Of a stretch of 64,000 nt of DNA, positions 1-8,666 are shown piece by piece. The notes under the pieces were generated by a model, which saw nothing but the letters and a program-made list of their open reading frames with translations, searched no databases and was not told the origin of the DNA. The stretch's first letter is position 1; each line of letters starts with the position of its first letter. A program made the position numbers and the translations under genes. Source of the DNA: Accumulibacter sp. (GTDB taxonomy: Bacteria > Pseudomonadota > Gammaproteobacteria > Burkholderiales > Rhodocyclaceae). Location: NCBI RefSeq assembly GCF_029255125.1, contig NZ_JAPUVR010000085.1, positions 1 through 64,000 on the forward strand, read 5' to 3'.

Positions 1-116
1 AAGCGGTCGGGGTAAGAGCGAGAACCAACGCCGGGAGCGACGGAGGAGAGAGCAAGGGCGCTGGGGTGACTACACCAGCGCGCAGCGCTTTAGTTCAACG
101 TGAAGTAGCAATCCTA

Positions 117-140
117 ATTGACGCAGAGCTTTGCGTCAAT
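117..140. repeat. Perfect 9-bp inverted repeat ATTGACGCA/TGCGTCAAT
   Basis: ATTGACGCA is followed by GAGCTT and then its exact reverse complement TGCGTCAAT. There is no T-run, so a terminator is unlikely; an operator-like site is possible. A second, shorter inverted repeat with related half-sites (GCGTCA-N4-TGACGC) lies about 90 bp to the right at 230-245. No gene start lies close enough to assign a role. Confidence 0.35.
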
Positions 141-229
141 CGTATGGCGAACGAATAATCTGCTCAGGCTTTAGCTTGACAAAACAAGGATATGTGCGAT
201 GTACGCGCAGACTAAATTTGCCGGGAATT

Positions 230-245
230 GCGTCAGCGTTGACGC
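230..245. repeat. Inverted repeat GCGTCA-N4-TGACGC
   Basis: Six-base arms with a four-base spacer share the TGACGC core with the repeat at 117-140. Two copies of a related half-site pair in a gene-free stretch could be regulator sites or chance. The sequence gives no further support. Confidence 0.25.
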
Positions 246-692
246 TGCGCCGATGCGATGGCACGGCCGTCACGAAAGCTACGTGAATGGTCTTGCGCAA
301 CCACATTCGTTTCAGGCGCCACACGCTGTCGCCTGCCGACGGAGGGGACGTGCGCGGACTGGGCACGGTGTCTGATTTGCTCTGATGCCATACGCTATTG
401 GCGGCCCATCCGCGAGAAATGAACGCGCGAGGTGGTCGCGCTATTCGACTGCTTTGCAGCGGAGTGCTGAGTTCCCGCTGCAAAGCGGAGAATCGGGCGA
501 GGCGTGCTCTCTGGTCTCCTCACAAGGCAATCACGAAGAGCGAGTGGCCGTAGCGCGCTTTCTCGCCGGAGTTGGCAGGGCTGGCGGCTGCCGATTGTGA
601 TGTTGGTGCTCTCATTATGGCGACGGATGCTGGCCGGTCGAGCGTCAGCGGTGCCAAGCGGCCGCGTATGCCGTGCCCGCGCGGAGGAAAGG

Positions 693-1886
693 CTATACGG
701 GGCGACGGAGAGCGAAATGGCACAAGGGCACCAGCGTGGCGCACACGGCGACGGCGAGCGGCAGGACGGCTGGGCTTGTATTGATCCCATGGCCGACGAC
801 GATGCCGACCAGCGCGGCGGTCGTCATTTGCGCGAAACCCATCAGCGCTGCGGCGGCGCCGGCCATCTGGGGGTAGGGCGCCAGGGCGCGGGCGCTGGCC
901 ATCGGCATCACCAGGCCGACCGACGCGGCGACGGCGAACATCGGTGCGAGGAGCGCGGTGAGCGTGTGCAGGCCGGCCAGTTCGAGGCTGAGCATGGAGA
1001 GTCCGGCGGTCGCGCCGAGGGCACCACCGAGCGCGATCAGGCGGTCGGCGCCGAGTCGGCGAACCAGGCGCCCGGCGAGCTGGGTGCCGCCGATGTAGCC
1101 CGCTACCGCACTGCTGAAACAGAGGCCGTAGGTGGTCGGAGACAGGGCAAAGCGCGCGATCAGCACGAACGACGAGCCGGAAATGAAGGCGAACAGCCCG
1201 CTGTAGGAAAAAGCGAGGGCGAGCAGGTAGCGCAGATAGGCGCGATCACCGAGCAGTCGGCTGAAGTTGCCGAAAATGCGGCTCGGGCGCGTCGCCGTCG
1301 GGTCCAGCCGGCAGTTGGTTTCGCCCAGCCAGCGCCAGACGGCCGCCGCTTGCAGGGCGGAGATCAGTGCCAGGACGACGAAGCTTGCCTGCCAGCCGAG
1401 GGCGACGGTGAGCAGACCGCCGATTGTCGGGCCGACGAGCGGCGCCAGCGCCATTGCGCCGAGGACGTAGGCAAGCACGCGCGCGGACTCAAGTGGCCCC
1501 CACGCATCGCGCACGATGGCGCGGCCGAGGACGGGTCCGGCGCAGGCGCCGAGCGCCTGGACGAAGCGGGCGGCGATGAGCTGTTCGATCGACCCGGCGC
1601 AGAGGCAGGCGATGCTGGCGAGAAAGTAGATGAGCAGTCCGGCGAGCATCAGGGGGCGGCGGCCGAAACGGTCGGAGAGTGCGCCGTAGGCGAGCTGGGC
1701 AACGGCGAAACCGGCAAGGAAGGCTGACAGCGTGAGCTGTACGCGCGCCGTGTCGCTGGCGAAGACGCTGGCCAGTGTCGGTAGCGACGGCAGGTAGAGG
1801 TCGGTCGATAGCGGGCCAAGGGCGACCAACGTGGTGACCAGCGCGGCGAGCCGCGTGGACGGTGAGCTGAGGCGACCCTCAGGCAC
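693..1886 (-). CDS. Bcr/CflA-type MFS drug-efflux transporter
   Basis: A 397-residue major facilitator protein with about 12 hydrophobic segments, the usual size for the Bcr/CflA group of proton-driven exporters in the inner membrane. The N-terminal segment carries LGPLSTDLYLPSLP, matching the D-x-Y-LPS-P pattern of this group, and the loop after TM2 reads YGALSDRFGRRPLM, the MFS motif A. It is the last gene of a six-gene minus-strand cluster and starts 8 bp after the FAH-family gene, so it is probably co-transcribed. The context suggests export of a pathway intermediate or toxic aromatic, but the substrate cannot be read from sequence. The family call is secure. Confidence 0.88.
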   Translation of the reverse strand: MPEGRLSSPSTRLAALVTTLVALGPLSTDLYLPSLPTLASVFASDTARVQLTLSAFLAGFAVAQLAYGALSDRFGRRPLMLAGLLIYFLASIACLCAGSIEQLIAARFVQALGACAGPVLGRAIVRDAWGPLESARVLAYVLGAMALAPLVGPTIGGLLTVALGWQASFVVLALISALQAAAVWRWLGETNCRLDPTATRPSRIFGNFSRLLGDRAYLRYLLALAFSYSGLFAFISGSSFVLIARFALSPTTYGLCFSSAVAGYIGGTQLAGRLVRRLGADRLIALGGALGATAGLSMLSLELAGLHTLTALLAPMFAVAASVGLVMPMASARALAPYPQMAGAAAALMGFAQMTTAALVGIVVGHGINTSPAVLPLAVAVCATLVPLCHFALRRPV

Positions 1887-1894
1887 CGGGCAGG

Positions 1895-2911
1895 CTATCC
1901 GGGGTACTTCTCGACGCGCTGTTCGATCGCGCCGAACAGGCTGTTGCCGTCGCGCCCGAACATCTCGATCTTCACCGTGTCGCCGAAGCGGAGGAAGGGC
2001 GTTTGCGGCTTGCCGGTCTCGATCGCTTCGTAAGTCCGCAACTCGGCCAGGCAGCAGTAGCCGACGCCGCCGTTGGCGATTGACGATCCGTACAGGCCGT
2101 TCTGCCGGTTCGACACGGTGCCGCCGCCGATGATCGAGCCGGCTTCCAGCTCGCGGGTTTTCGCTGCATGGGCGACCAGTTGCGGAAAGCTGAAGACCAT
2201 GTCGGTGCCGGCATCCGGATGGCCGAACAGTGCGTTGTTCAGGTGCACGGTGAGCGGCCGGTGGACCCGGCCGTCACGCCAGTCGGCGCCGAGTTCGTCG
2301 GGGGTGATCGCCACCGGGCTGAACGCCGAGGCGGGTTTCGACTGGAAGAAGCCAAAGCCTTTGGCCAGCTCGCCGGGAATCAGGTTGCGCAAGGAGACGT
2401 CGTTGACCAGGAGCAGCAGGCGGATCGCCTTGGCCGCTTCGGCCTCGGTCGCACCCATCCTCAGGTCGCCGGTGATCACCGCCACTTCGCCTTCGAAGTC
2501 GATTCCCCAGTTCTCGTCGGCCGCCAGGATGGGGTCGTGCGGGCCGACGAAGGAATCGGAACCTCCCTGGTAGATCAGCGGGTCGGTCCAGAACTCGGGC
2601 GGCAACTCGGCGCCGCGCGCGCGCCGGACGAGTTCGACGTGATTGACGTAGGCCGATCCATCGGCCCACTGGTAGGCGCGCGGCAGCGGCGAGTGGCAGG
2701 CCGTCGGGTCGAAGCGAGCCGGGTTGTAGCAGGCGCCAAAGTTGAGCGCTTCTTCGAGGAAACGCATTTCGGGTTCGAGTTCGTCCCAGTCTTCAAGCGC
2801 CTGCTGCAAGGTAGGCGCGATCCCCGGCAAGGGGAGATAGTGGGTGAGCGCGCGATTGACCAGGACGAGCATGCCGTCACGGCCGTAGCCCTTGAGCGAG
2901 GCAAGTTTCAT
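1895..2911 (-). CDS. Fumarylacetoacetate hydrolase family protein
   Basis: A 338-residue FAH-fold protein. The C-terminal half has the metal-binding acidic signature around FEGEVAVITGD and the conserved NDVSLRN and GFGFFQSKPA blocks. These enzymes hydrolyse or decarboxylate acylpyruvates and related C-C bonds, often at the end of aromatic ring-cleavage pathways. It lies 6 bp downstream of a VOC protein and in the same cluster as a flavin monooxygenase, which fits a role late in the degradation of an aromatic substrate. The substrate is not identifiable; homogentisate, gentisate and meta-cleavage products are all possible. Confidence 0.85.
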   Translation of the reverse strand: MKLASLKGYGRDGMLVLVNRALTHYLPLPGIAPTLQQALEDWDELEPEMRFLEEALNFGACYNPARFDPTACHSPLPRAYQWADGSAYVNHVELVRRARGAELPPEFWTDPLIYQGGSDSFVGPHDPILAADENWGIDFEGEVAVITGDLRMGATEAEAAKAIRLLLLVNDVSLRNLIPGELAKGFGFFQSKPASAFSPVAITPDELGADWRDGRVHRPLTVHLNNALFGHPDAGTDMVFSFPQLVAHAAKTRELEAGSIIGGGTVSNRQNGLYGSSIANGGVGYCCLAELRTYEAIETGKPQTPFLRFGDTVKIEMFGRDGNSLFGAIEQRVEKYPG

Positions 2912-2917
2912 CGCGAC

Positions 2918-3460
2918 CTATTCTCCAGCGTAGCTGCCGTCGTGCATCCAGCGCGCGTGCTCGGGTGCGCGACGCGTTCTTGCCCATTCGTTGAGCATGT
3001 CCCATTTCACCTCGTCGAGAAGTTGCGCCATGCGCGGCGTGCCCGTGTTGGCCGCCAGCTCCAGGCGGTGGCCGGACGGGTCGAAGAAGTAGATCGACTT
3101 GAAGATCGTGTGGTCGGTCGGGCCGACGACCGCGATGCCGTCGGCTTCGAGTCGCGCCTTGACCTGGAGCAGGACGTCGACCGAGTCGACCTCGAACGCG
3201 AGGTGTTGCGTCCACGCTGGCGTGTTCGGGTCGCGCCGCATCGCCGGTTTGCTCGGCAGCTCGAAGAAGGCCAGGATGTTGCCCTGCCCGGCGTCGAGGA
3301 AGACGTGCATGTAGGGATCGGGCTCTCCGGTCGAGGGTACCTTGTTTTCGGCAATGGCGAGGACGAAGCGCATGTCGAGATACTTGCCGTACCACTCGAC
3401 CGTCTCCTTGGCATCCCGGCAGCGGTAGGCGACGTGGTGGATCTTGCGGATCAGGCTCAT
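2918..3460 (-). CDS. VOC (glyoxalase/extradiol dioxygenase) family protein
   Basis: A 180-residue vicinal-oxygen-chelate protein. Two beta-alpha-beta-beta-beta modules are visible: IHHVAYRC with a FYxx-like YGKYLDM helix, then QHLAFEVD and GHRLELAAN. The putative metal ligands are His in HHVAY, His in QHLAF and Glu in HRLEL. The start has a good ribosome site (AGGAG, 6 bases upstream of ATG). Between the DUF2783 and FAH genes, it may act as a ring-cleavage dioxygenase or isomerase. The single-domain pair of modules is short for a classical type I extradiol dioxygenase, so glyoxalase-like chemistry cannot be excluded. Confidence 0.82.
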   Translation of the reverse strand: MSLIRKIHHVAYRCRDAKETVEWYGKYLDMRFVLAIAENKVPSTGEPDPYMHVFLDAGQGNILAFFELPSKPAMRRDPNTPAWTQHLAFEVDSVDVLLQVKARLEADGIAVVGPTDHTIFKSIYFFDPSGHRLELAANTGTPRMAQLLDEVKWDMLNEWARTRRAPEHARWMHDGSYAGE

Positions 3461-3470
3461 TTCGTTCTCC

Positions 3471-3695
3471 TCATACGTCCTGACGGGCGATCGCCATCGC
3501 CTCGCGCAGGACGGAAATGTCGCCGATGTGGTTGGCCAGGAGCAGGATCAGTTTGGCGTTGAGCAGCGCGCTCTGCTCGTCGCTCAGCCCGCGATGCGTC
3601 TCGATCAGTGCTTCGTAGAAGTCGTCGCCCGGCGTGTAGGCGCGCCAGTAGCGCTGACCGGGCTCGAAAAAATTGGCTTCAAGCTTGAGCGGCAT
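3471..3695 (-). CDS. DUF2783 small protein
   Basis: A 74-residue protein, probably cytosolic, with a recognisable DUF2783 pattern: FYEALIETHRGLSDEQS followed by a helical LILLLANHIGDISVL segment. Its start is preceded by GGGAGG at good spacing. DUF2783 proteins are known to travel with flavin monooxygenase and VOC genes in proteobacterial aromatic catabolism clusters, but have no established function. Its position between those two genes here suggests an accessory subunit or stability partner of the monooxygenase; that is inference. Confidence 0.78.
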   Translation of the reverse strand: MPLKLEANFFEPGQRYWRAYTPGDDFYEALIETHRGLSDEQSALLNAKLILLLANHIGDISVLREAMAIARQDV

Positions 3696-3712
3696 GCGGC
3701 CTCCCTGGCGCT

Positions 3713-5383
3713 TCAGAAATGGCCGCTGGCGCGCGCCAGCGCGGTGCGCAGGCGGTTGGCGTCGAAGCTGCGCCAGCGGCCGGCGACATGCTGGTCGGGG
3801 CGGATCAGGTAGACCGTGCCGTCGCGCGCGTCGTAGCGTTCGGCGTAGCGCCCGGCGCAGTCCGCGAAAACGCGCAGGCCGCCGGCCGCGATTCCGTTCT
3901 TGGGCGAAACGACAACGACTTCGAGCGGCGGAGTGGCTTCACCCAGTTGCTTGCACTCTGCCGTTTGCGCGGCGTCGAGTGCGCTCGCATCGAGCACGTA
4001 AAGGAGCGCCTGGAAGTGCCCGCCGGTGTGGTCGAGCAGCCAGCCGTCGGCGCCGTTTACGCGCAGCGGCGCGTCGTCCAGCGCGGCGCCGGGCACCATG
4101 GCGCCGGCGAAGTCGGCGCTGTCCGCCGTGTTCAGGCGTGATTCGGTGAGGAACGCGGGCACCGAGAGGCGACCCGAATTGACCAGCGCGCGGGCGAACG
4201 CGTGCTCGCGGGCGAGCGCCAGCGTGGCGTTGCGGAAGGTCAGCGAGACCGGCGATTTGGGTGTGATGAAATCGGTCGAGCGCGTCGAGTTGAGAATGTT
4301 CTCGTCGGCGGCCAAGACGCGCTCGTCCGAGTACGTGTCGAGCAGGCTGTCCGGCGCCTGGCCGTCGAGCACCAGCCTGAGCTTCCAGCACAGGTTGTCG
4401 GTGTCCTGGATTCCCGAGTTGGCGCCGCGGGCGCCAAACGGCGAGACCTGATGCGCCGCGTCGCCGACGAAAAGCACTCGGCCGTGGCGAAACTGCTTCA
4501 TCCGGCGGCACTGGAAGGTGTAGACGCTCACCCACTCCAGCGCGAATTCGCGCTCGTCGCCGAGCATCGCTCTGATTCGCGCAGTCACCTTCTCCGGCTT
4601 CTTTTCCTCTTCCGGGTCAGCCTGCCAGCCGAGCTGGAAGTCGATGCGGTAGACATTGTCGGCCTGCCGGTGCAGCAGCACCGACTGGCCGCGGTGAAAC
4701 GGCGGGTCGAACCAGAACCAGCGTTCGCGCGGGAAGTCGGCCTTCATCACGACATCGGCGATCAGGAAACGATCGAGGAAGACCTGGCCTTCCATTTCCA
4801 GGTTCATCAACTGGCGGATCGTCGAGCGCGCGCCGTCGGCGGCGATCAACCAGTCGGCAGCCAGCGTATACAAGCCATCCGGCGTCGACACCTGCAGCCG
4901 CACGCCGTCGTCGCCGGGCTGCAGGGCGACGACCTTGTTGCGAAAGCGCAGGTCGAGCGTGGGCAACTGCCTGGCCCGCTTGATCAGGTATTCCTCGAGG
5001 TAGTACTGCTGCAGGTTGATCATGCCCGGGCGCTGGTGATCAGGCTGCGGCAGCAGGTTGAAGTGGTAGACCTCGTGCTCGCGAAAGAACGTCCGACCGA
5101 CGTTCCAGCTCACTCCCTTGGCCACACAGTCGGCACCGACCGCCAGGCGGTCGAGGATTTCAAGCGTACGTTTGGCGTAGCAGACGCCGCGCGAGCCGAA
5201 TGAAACAGTATCGTCGTCGTCGAGCAGAACGACCGCTACGCCCGCTTGCGCCAGATCGATCGCCGCTGCCAGGCCAACCGGCCCGGCGCCGACGACCACT
5301 ACCGGATGGCGGCGCGCCGCGCCGTCGTGCCGTTCGGGTGGGGTAAGGTATGCGTACCTGGGGTAGGTGTAGGTGCCCGCCAT
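3713..5383 (-). CDS. FAD-dependent aromatic monooxygenase (MhpA/PheA-like)
   Basis: A flavoprotein hydroxylase of about 556 residues. The N-terminal Rossmann motif GAGPVG is at about residues 32-37 with an acidic end (LLDDDD), and the second FAD motif is a GDAAH block followed by PFGARGANSG, typical of the class A phenol hydroxylase/3-(3-hydroxyphenyl)propionate hydroxylase group. The C-terminal thioredoxin-like domain of that group appears present. I chose the ATG at 5383, preceded by GGAAG; an in-frame GTG at 5416 would add 11 residues. It follows the MBL-fold gene closely and probably inserts a hydroxyl group on an aromatic acid at the head of the pathway. Substrate unknown. Confidence 0.85.
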   Translation of the reverse strand: MAGTYTYPRYAYLTPPERHDGAARRHPVVVVGAGPVGLAAAIDLAQAGVAVVLLDDDDTVSFGSRGVCYAKRTLEILDRLAVGADCVAKGVSWNVGRTFFREHEVYHFNLLPQPDHQRPGMINLQQYYLEEYLIKRARQLPTLDLRFRNKVVALQPGDDGVRLQVSTPDGLYTLAADWLIAADGARSTIRQLMNLEMEGQVFLDRFLIADVVMKADFPRERWFWFDPPFHRGQSVLLHRQADNVYRIDFQLGWQADPEEEKKPEKVTARIRAMLGDEREFALEWVSVYTFQCRRMKQFRHGRVLFVGDAAHQVSPFGARGANSGIQDTDNLCWKLRLVLDGQAPDSLLDTYSDERVLAADENILNSTRSTDFITPKSPVSLTFRNATLALAREHAFARALVNSGRLSVPAFLTESRLNTADSADFAGAMVPGAALDDAPLRVNGADGWLLDHTGGHFQALLYVLDASALDAAQTAECKQLGEATPPLEVVVVSPKNGIAAGGLRVFADCAGRYAERYDARDGTVYLIRPDQHVAGRWRSFDANRLRTALARASGHF

Positions 5384-5419
5384 CTGTCGTCTTCCGCTGC
5401 TCGTCACCAGCGCCACCGC

Positions 5420-6385
5420 CTAGCTGTCCTGCAGCGCGTGCCACATCGCCTTGTCGCGTTCGGCCGTCCAGATGCGCGGATGCTTGATTCCGCTCGCCTC
5501 GTCGAACGCGCGGCTGACGTCGAACGGCAGGCAGTGTTCGTAAATGAAGACGTGGCCGAACTTCGCGTCCATCGCCAGGCGCGTGTGGGCCATCGCCTGC
5601 TTCAGGCTCATCCCCTGCGCCACCGCCTCCTTGGCCGCCGTGAGCAGCGTACACACGAAGTCGCGCGTGTACGCCAGGCCTTCGGCGACGCGCTCGGCGC
5701 CAAGCAGCGCCGGCCCGCGCCCGGGTACCAGCTTGTCGGCGCCCAGCGCAGCCAGCGCGTCGAGCGTCGCCGGCCACTCGGCAAGCTGTGCGTCGCCGGT
5801 GTAGCAGGCTGCCTCGGCCTCGACCAGGTCGCCGGAGAAGAGGACTCTCTCGGACGGAATCCAGACGACGGTGTCGCCGCGGGTATGGCCGGGGCCGATA
5901 TGCATGATCTTCACTTCCAGATCCTGGCCCATCCAGAGCGTAACCGCTTGCTCGAAGACCAGCGTCGGCCAGGTCAGACCGGGGATCGAGGCAAAATTCT
6001 GGAACAGGCGCGGAAACCGCTCGTACTCGGACTGCATGTCCTGCGCACCGCGTTCGACGATCATTTCGTAGGTGCCGCGGCTGGCGATGATTTCCTGCAT
6101 GCCGGCCGCCTGGTAGCCGCTCGCACCCAGCACACGCACGGCGTGGTAGTGCGAGAGGACGACGTACTTGATCGGCAGCTCGCTCACCTTTCTGATTTCG
6201 GCGATCAGCTTCTGTGCCATGACGGGCGTCGCCAGCGCATCGCAGATCAGGACTGCCTTTTCGCCGATGACGACACCGGTGTTGGGATCACCTTCAGCGG
6301 TATAGGCCCAGCAGTGCGCCGATAGCTGCGTGAAGCGGGTTTTTTTGACCTCGGTGTCGGCGACTGATGCGAATTGCCTGCTCAT
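5420..6385 (-). CDS. MBL-fold protein with degenerate metal motif
   Basis: A 321-residue metallo-beta-lactamase-fold protein and the first gene of the catabolic cluster. The usual HxHxDH zinc motif reads HYHAVR (His79, His81, then Val and Arg in place of Asp and His), so the second metal site looks lost. The later ligands persist as GPGHTRGD and FSGDLVEA. I moved the start to 6385, where AAGGAGCACGACGC precedes the ATG; the longer frame adds 22 basic residues without a ribosome site. It could be a hydrolase using one metal, or a non-catalytic partner. The fold is clear, the reaction is not. Confidence 0.82.
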   Translation of the reverse strand: MSRQFASVADTEVKKTRFTQLSAHCWAYTAEGDPNTGVVIGEKAVLICDALATPVMAQKLIAEIRKVSELPIKYVVLSHYHAVRVLGASGYQAAGMQEIIASRGTYEMIVERGAQDMQSEYERFPRLFQNFASIPGLTWPTLVFEQAVTLWMGQDLEVKIMHIGPGHTRGDTVVWIPSERVLFSGDLVEAEAACYTGDAQLAEWPATLDALAALGADKLVPGRGPALLGAERVAEGLAYTRDFVCTLLTAAKEAVAQGMSLKQAMAHTRLAMDAKFGHVFIYEHCLPFDVSRAFDEASGIKHPRIWTAERDKAMWHALQDS

Positions 6386-6744
6386 GCGTCGTGCTCCTTC
6401 ATTTTCGTCCCGCCGAACTGGCCTGCGGCCGGCGGCTCGATCGCTGATCAACCCTTCCCACCAGGCAAGTTCGGGCGTTCACACCGGCTTTCATGCCACG
6501 CTCTGTGCCCCGGCGATCAGGTCTGACCAAGCGAGCGTCTGCGGCCCGGATGGATCTCGCCGCGCTGGCAGGCGGTGGACGAGCACCCGGACCCCAAGCG
6601 CCCGTGCCCTGGCGATCGAGCATACCGTATTTCGGGGCTTGAAGAATACAAATGGGATTGATATGGATAAAAATAGCCGCTTGGCAAGCGGCTTCGTTTG
6701 CCGCGCTGCGACGCTACCCGAAGACTTGCTACCTGCTTGCTGGA
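6386..6744. other. Intergenic region between yicC and the catabolic operon
   Basis: No coding frame is convincing. The left part should hold the promoter of the minus-strand catabolic operon; I could not pick a -35/-10 pair with confidence. The right part holds the yicC terminator. Confidence 0.5.
6669..6692 (-). terminator. Rho-independent terminator after yicC
   Basis: Read on the minus strand, the stem GCCGCTT/AAGCGGC with a three-base loop is followed by TATTTTTA. It lies about 50 bp after the yicC stop codon and fits an intrinsic terminator separating yicC from the catabolic operon. Confidence 0.75.
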
Positions 6745-7611
6745 TCACTCCAGGTTCTGCACCTGCTCGCGCATCTGCTCGATCAGCAGCTTGAACTCGA
6801 TGGCCGTTTGCGAAACCTCCGCAACCAGCGACTTGGACGCCAGCGTATTCGCTTCACGGTTCAGCTCCTGCATCAGGAAATCGAGCCGCTTGCCGCTTGC
6901 CCCGCCAGCCGCCAGGACGCGCTCGACCTCGTCGAGGTGGGCGGCCAGTCGAGTCAGTTCCTCGGCGACATCGATCCGCGCGGCAAAGAAAGCCACTTCC
7001 TGGCGCATGCGCTCGCCATCGGCCGCCTCGACAACCTCCAGCAGACGCTGCCTGAGCCGTTCGGCGAAAGCGGCCTGGGCCTCGGGAATGCGCGGTTCCA
7101 CTTCGCGCAACAAGGTGCGCATGCGCCCGACGCGCTGGCTCAGCGCCTCGGCCATCTTCTCGCCTTCGCGCGCCCGACAGGCGTTGAGTTCGTCCAGTGT
7201 ATCGGCGGCGAGCGCCAGACAGACGGGAGCAATCGCTGCCAGATCAAGGGTGTCGTCGCCGAAAACCCCTGGCCAGCGTAAGACGTCAGCGACGCTCAGC
7301 GGTGTGGCCAGCGGCAGGACGTTGCGCACGCGCTGCTCGTAGGATCGCAAACGATCGAGCACATCAGCGTTGAGTGTCGCCGACGCTCCGCCGCCCGCTC
7401 CGCTGGCAAAACTCACGCGGCATTCAAGCTTGCCGCGCGTCAAGCGGGCGCCGACCAGCTCGCGCAGCGCCGGCTCGACCAAGCGCAGTTCGTCACAGAC
7501 ACGGAAGAGGCAATCGAGGTACCGTGAGTTGACGCTTTTCAGCTCGACATGAATGACGCCGCCCTGTACAGCGCGGGTCTTCGCGGCATAGCCGGTCATA
7601 CTGTAAATCAT
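6745..7611 (-). CDS. yicC: YicC family endoribonuclease
   Basis: A 288-residue YicC/YloC protein. It begins MIYSMTGYA, the conserved N-terminus of the family, which fixes the start at 7611 (preceded by AGGA) rather than the longer frame. The conserved RLDFLMQELNREANT and the C-terminal KLLIEQMREQVQN are present. E. coli YicC is reported as an endoribonuclease linked to small-RNA turnover; the role here follows from the family. It is divergent from the kinase gene across 86 bp and ends in an intrinsic terminator, so it is probably transcribed alone. Confidence 0.93.
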   Translation of the reverse strand: MIYSMTGYAAKTRAVQGGVIHVELKSVNSRYLDCLFRVCDELRLVEPALRELVGARLTRGKLECRVSFASGAGGGASATLNADVLDRLRSYEQRVRNVLPLATPLSVADVLRWPGVFGDDTLDLAAIAPVCLALAADTLDELNACRAREGEKMAEALSQRVGRMRTLLREVEPRIPEAQAAFAERLRQRLLEVVEAADGERMRQEVAFFAARIDVAEELTRLAAHLDEVERVLAAGGASGKRLDFLMQELNREANTLASKSLVAEVSQTAIEFKLLIEQMREQVQNLE

Positions 7612-7697
7612 CGGGATTCCTGACTCTTGCAAGGTTGGCAATGACAAGCAGCTTTACAGCCGCCCCCGAAAAACCGGACAATGCCTGAAAAAGGTCA

Positions 7698-8666
7698 ATG
7701 ATAGCTTTGACGCCAATGGTGCAACAAGCGAACCACCCTCTTCCAGCCGGTTTCAAGCTCGACGAATACAGCATTGAGCAACAACTGTCGCTGGGTGGCT
7801 TTTCGATCGTCTATCTTGCCACGGATTCACGTGGCAAGCGCGTGGCCATCAAAGAGTATCTGCCAAACACGCTGGCGCTGCGCGGCGAAGGACGCACCTC
7901 GCCGATCATCGCCGAGGATCACCTGCCCGCCTTCCGCTACGGAATGAAGTGCTTTTTCGAGGAAGGGCGGGCTCTCGCCGGCCTGTCGCACCCGAACGTC
8001 GTGCGCGTGCTGAATTTCTTTCGGGCCAATGAGACGGTCTACATGGTGATGGAGTACGAACACGGACGAACGCTGCAGGAGATCATTCAAAAAAACCGGG
8101 CGAGCGTTACCGAGAACTTCATCCGCAACGTGTTTACCAAGATGCTCAATGGCTTGCGCGAGGTGCACTCGCGTCGCCTGCTGCATCTGGACCTCAAACC
8201 GGCAAACATCTACATGCGCAACAACCACGTGCCGGTGCTCATCGATTTCGGTGCAGCGCGTCAGACGCTGGCGTGCGACACACCGATGCTGAAGCCAATG
8301 TATACCCCGGGATTCGCCTCGCCAGAGCACTACAGTCATCGAGATCTGCTCGGCCCGTGGAGCGACATCTACAGCGTCGGCGCTTCAATGTACGCCTGTA
8401 TCGCTGGCGGCACGCCGCAACCCGCCGACAGCCGCCTGGAGAAGGACCGTCTGGCGCCCGCCATGGTACGCTGGGAGGGTCAGTACTCCGACCAACTGCT
8501 GGAAACGATCGATTGGTGTCTGTGCCTCAACCATCGCTACCGCCCGCAAAGCGCCTTTGCCCTGCAGAAAGCGCTCACCGAACCGGTCGTCCTGCCGCAG
8601 CCGCAGCCAAAGGAGACATGGCTGACCCAGGTCGTAGGTAAACTGAGAAAAATGAAGAGCGAATGA
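7698..8666 (+). CDS. Hanks-type serine/threonine protein kinase
   Basis: A 322-residue cytosolic eukaryotic-like kinase. Visible motifs are a glycine-rich loop (LSLGGFSIVYL, residues 30-40), the ATP-anchoring Lys52 in AIKEYLP, the catalytic loop HLDLKPAN (Asp165, Asn170), the metal-binding DFG at 183-185 and an APE-like SPEHY. All catalytic residues are intact. There is no obvious transmembrane segment or sensor domain after the kinase core. The stop overlaps the start of a PP2C phosphatase by four bases, so the pair is translationally coupled and probably acts on the same targets. Confidence 0.92.
   Translation: MIALTPMVQQANHPLPAGFKLDEYSIEQQLSLGGFSIVYLATDSRGKRVAIKEYLPNTLALRGEGRTSPIIAEDHLPAFRYGMKCFFEEGRALAGLSHPNVVRVLNFFRANETVYMVMEYEHGRTLQEIIQKNRASVTENFIRNVFTKMLNGLREVHSRRLLHLDLKPANIYMRNNHVPVLIDFGAARQTLACDTPMLKPMYTPGFASPEHYSHRDLLGPWSDIYSVGASMYACIAGGTPQPADSRLEKDRLAPAMVRWEGQYSDQLLETIDWCLCLNHRYRPQSAFALQKALTEPVVLPQPQPKETWLTQVVGKLRKMKSE

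Larger units (their letters stand above)
1..692. other. Gene-free stretch at left edge
   Basis: No open frame here looks like a protein: candidates are Arg/Ser/Pro-rich and lack family motifs. The stretch lies downstream of the Bcr/CflA exporter. It contains a possible hairpin near 58-81 (GCGCTGG/CCAGCGC) and two inverted repeats built on TTGACGC half-sites, listed separately. Nothing else could be recognised. Confidence 0.5.

Noticed and set aside
504..1727. 407-residue plus-strand open frame
   Set aside because: It is antisense to the MFS exporter; composition is Gly/Glu/Arg-rich with no motif.
2168..3562. 464-residue plus-strand open frame
   Set aside because: Antisense to the FAH and VOC genes, which have clear family motifs; no domain in the frame itself.
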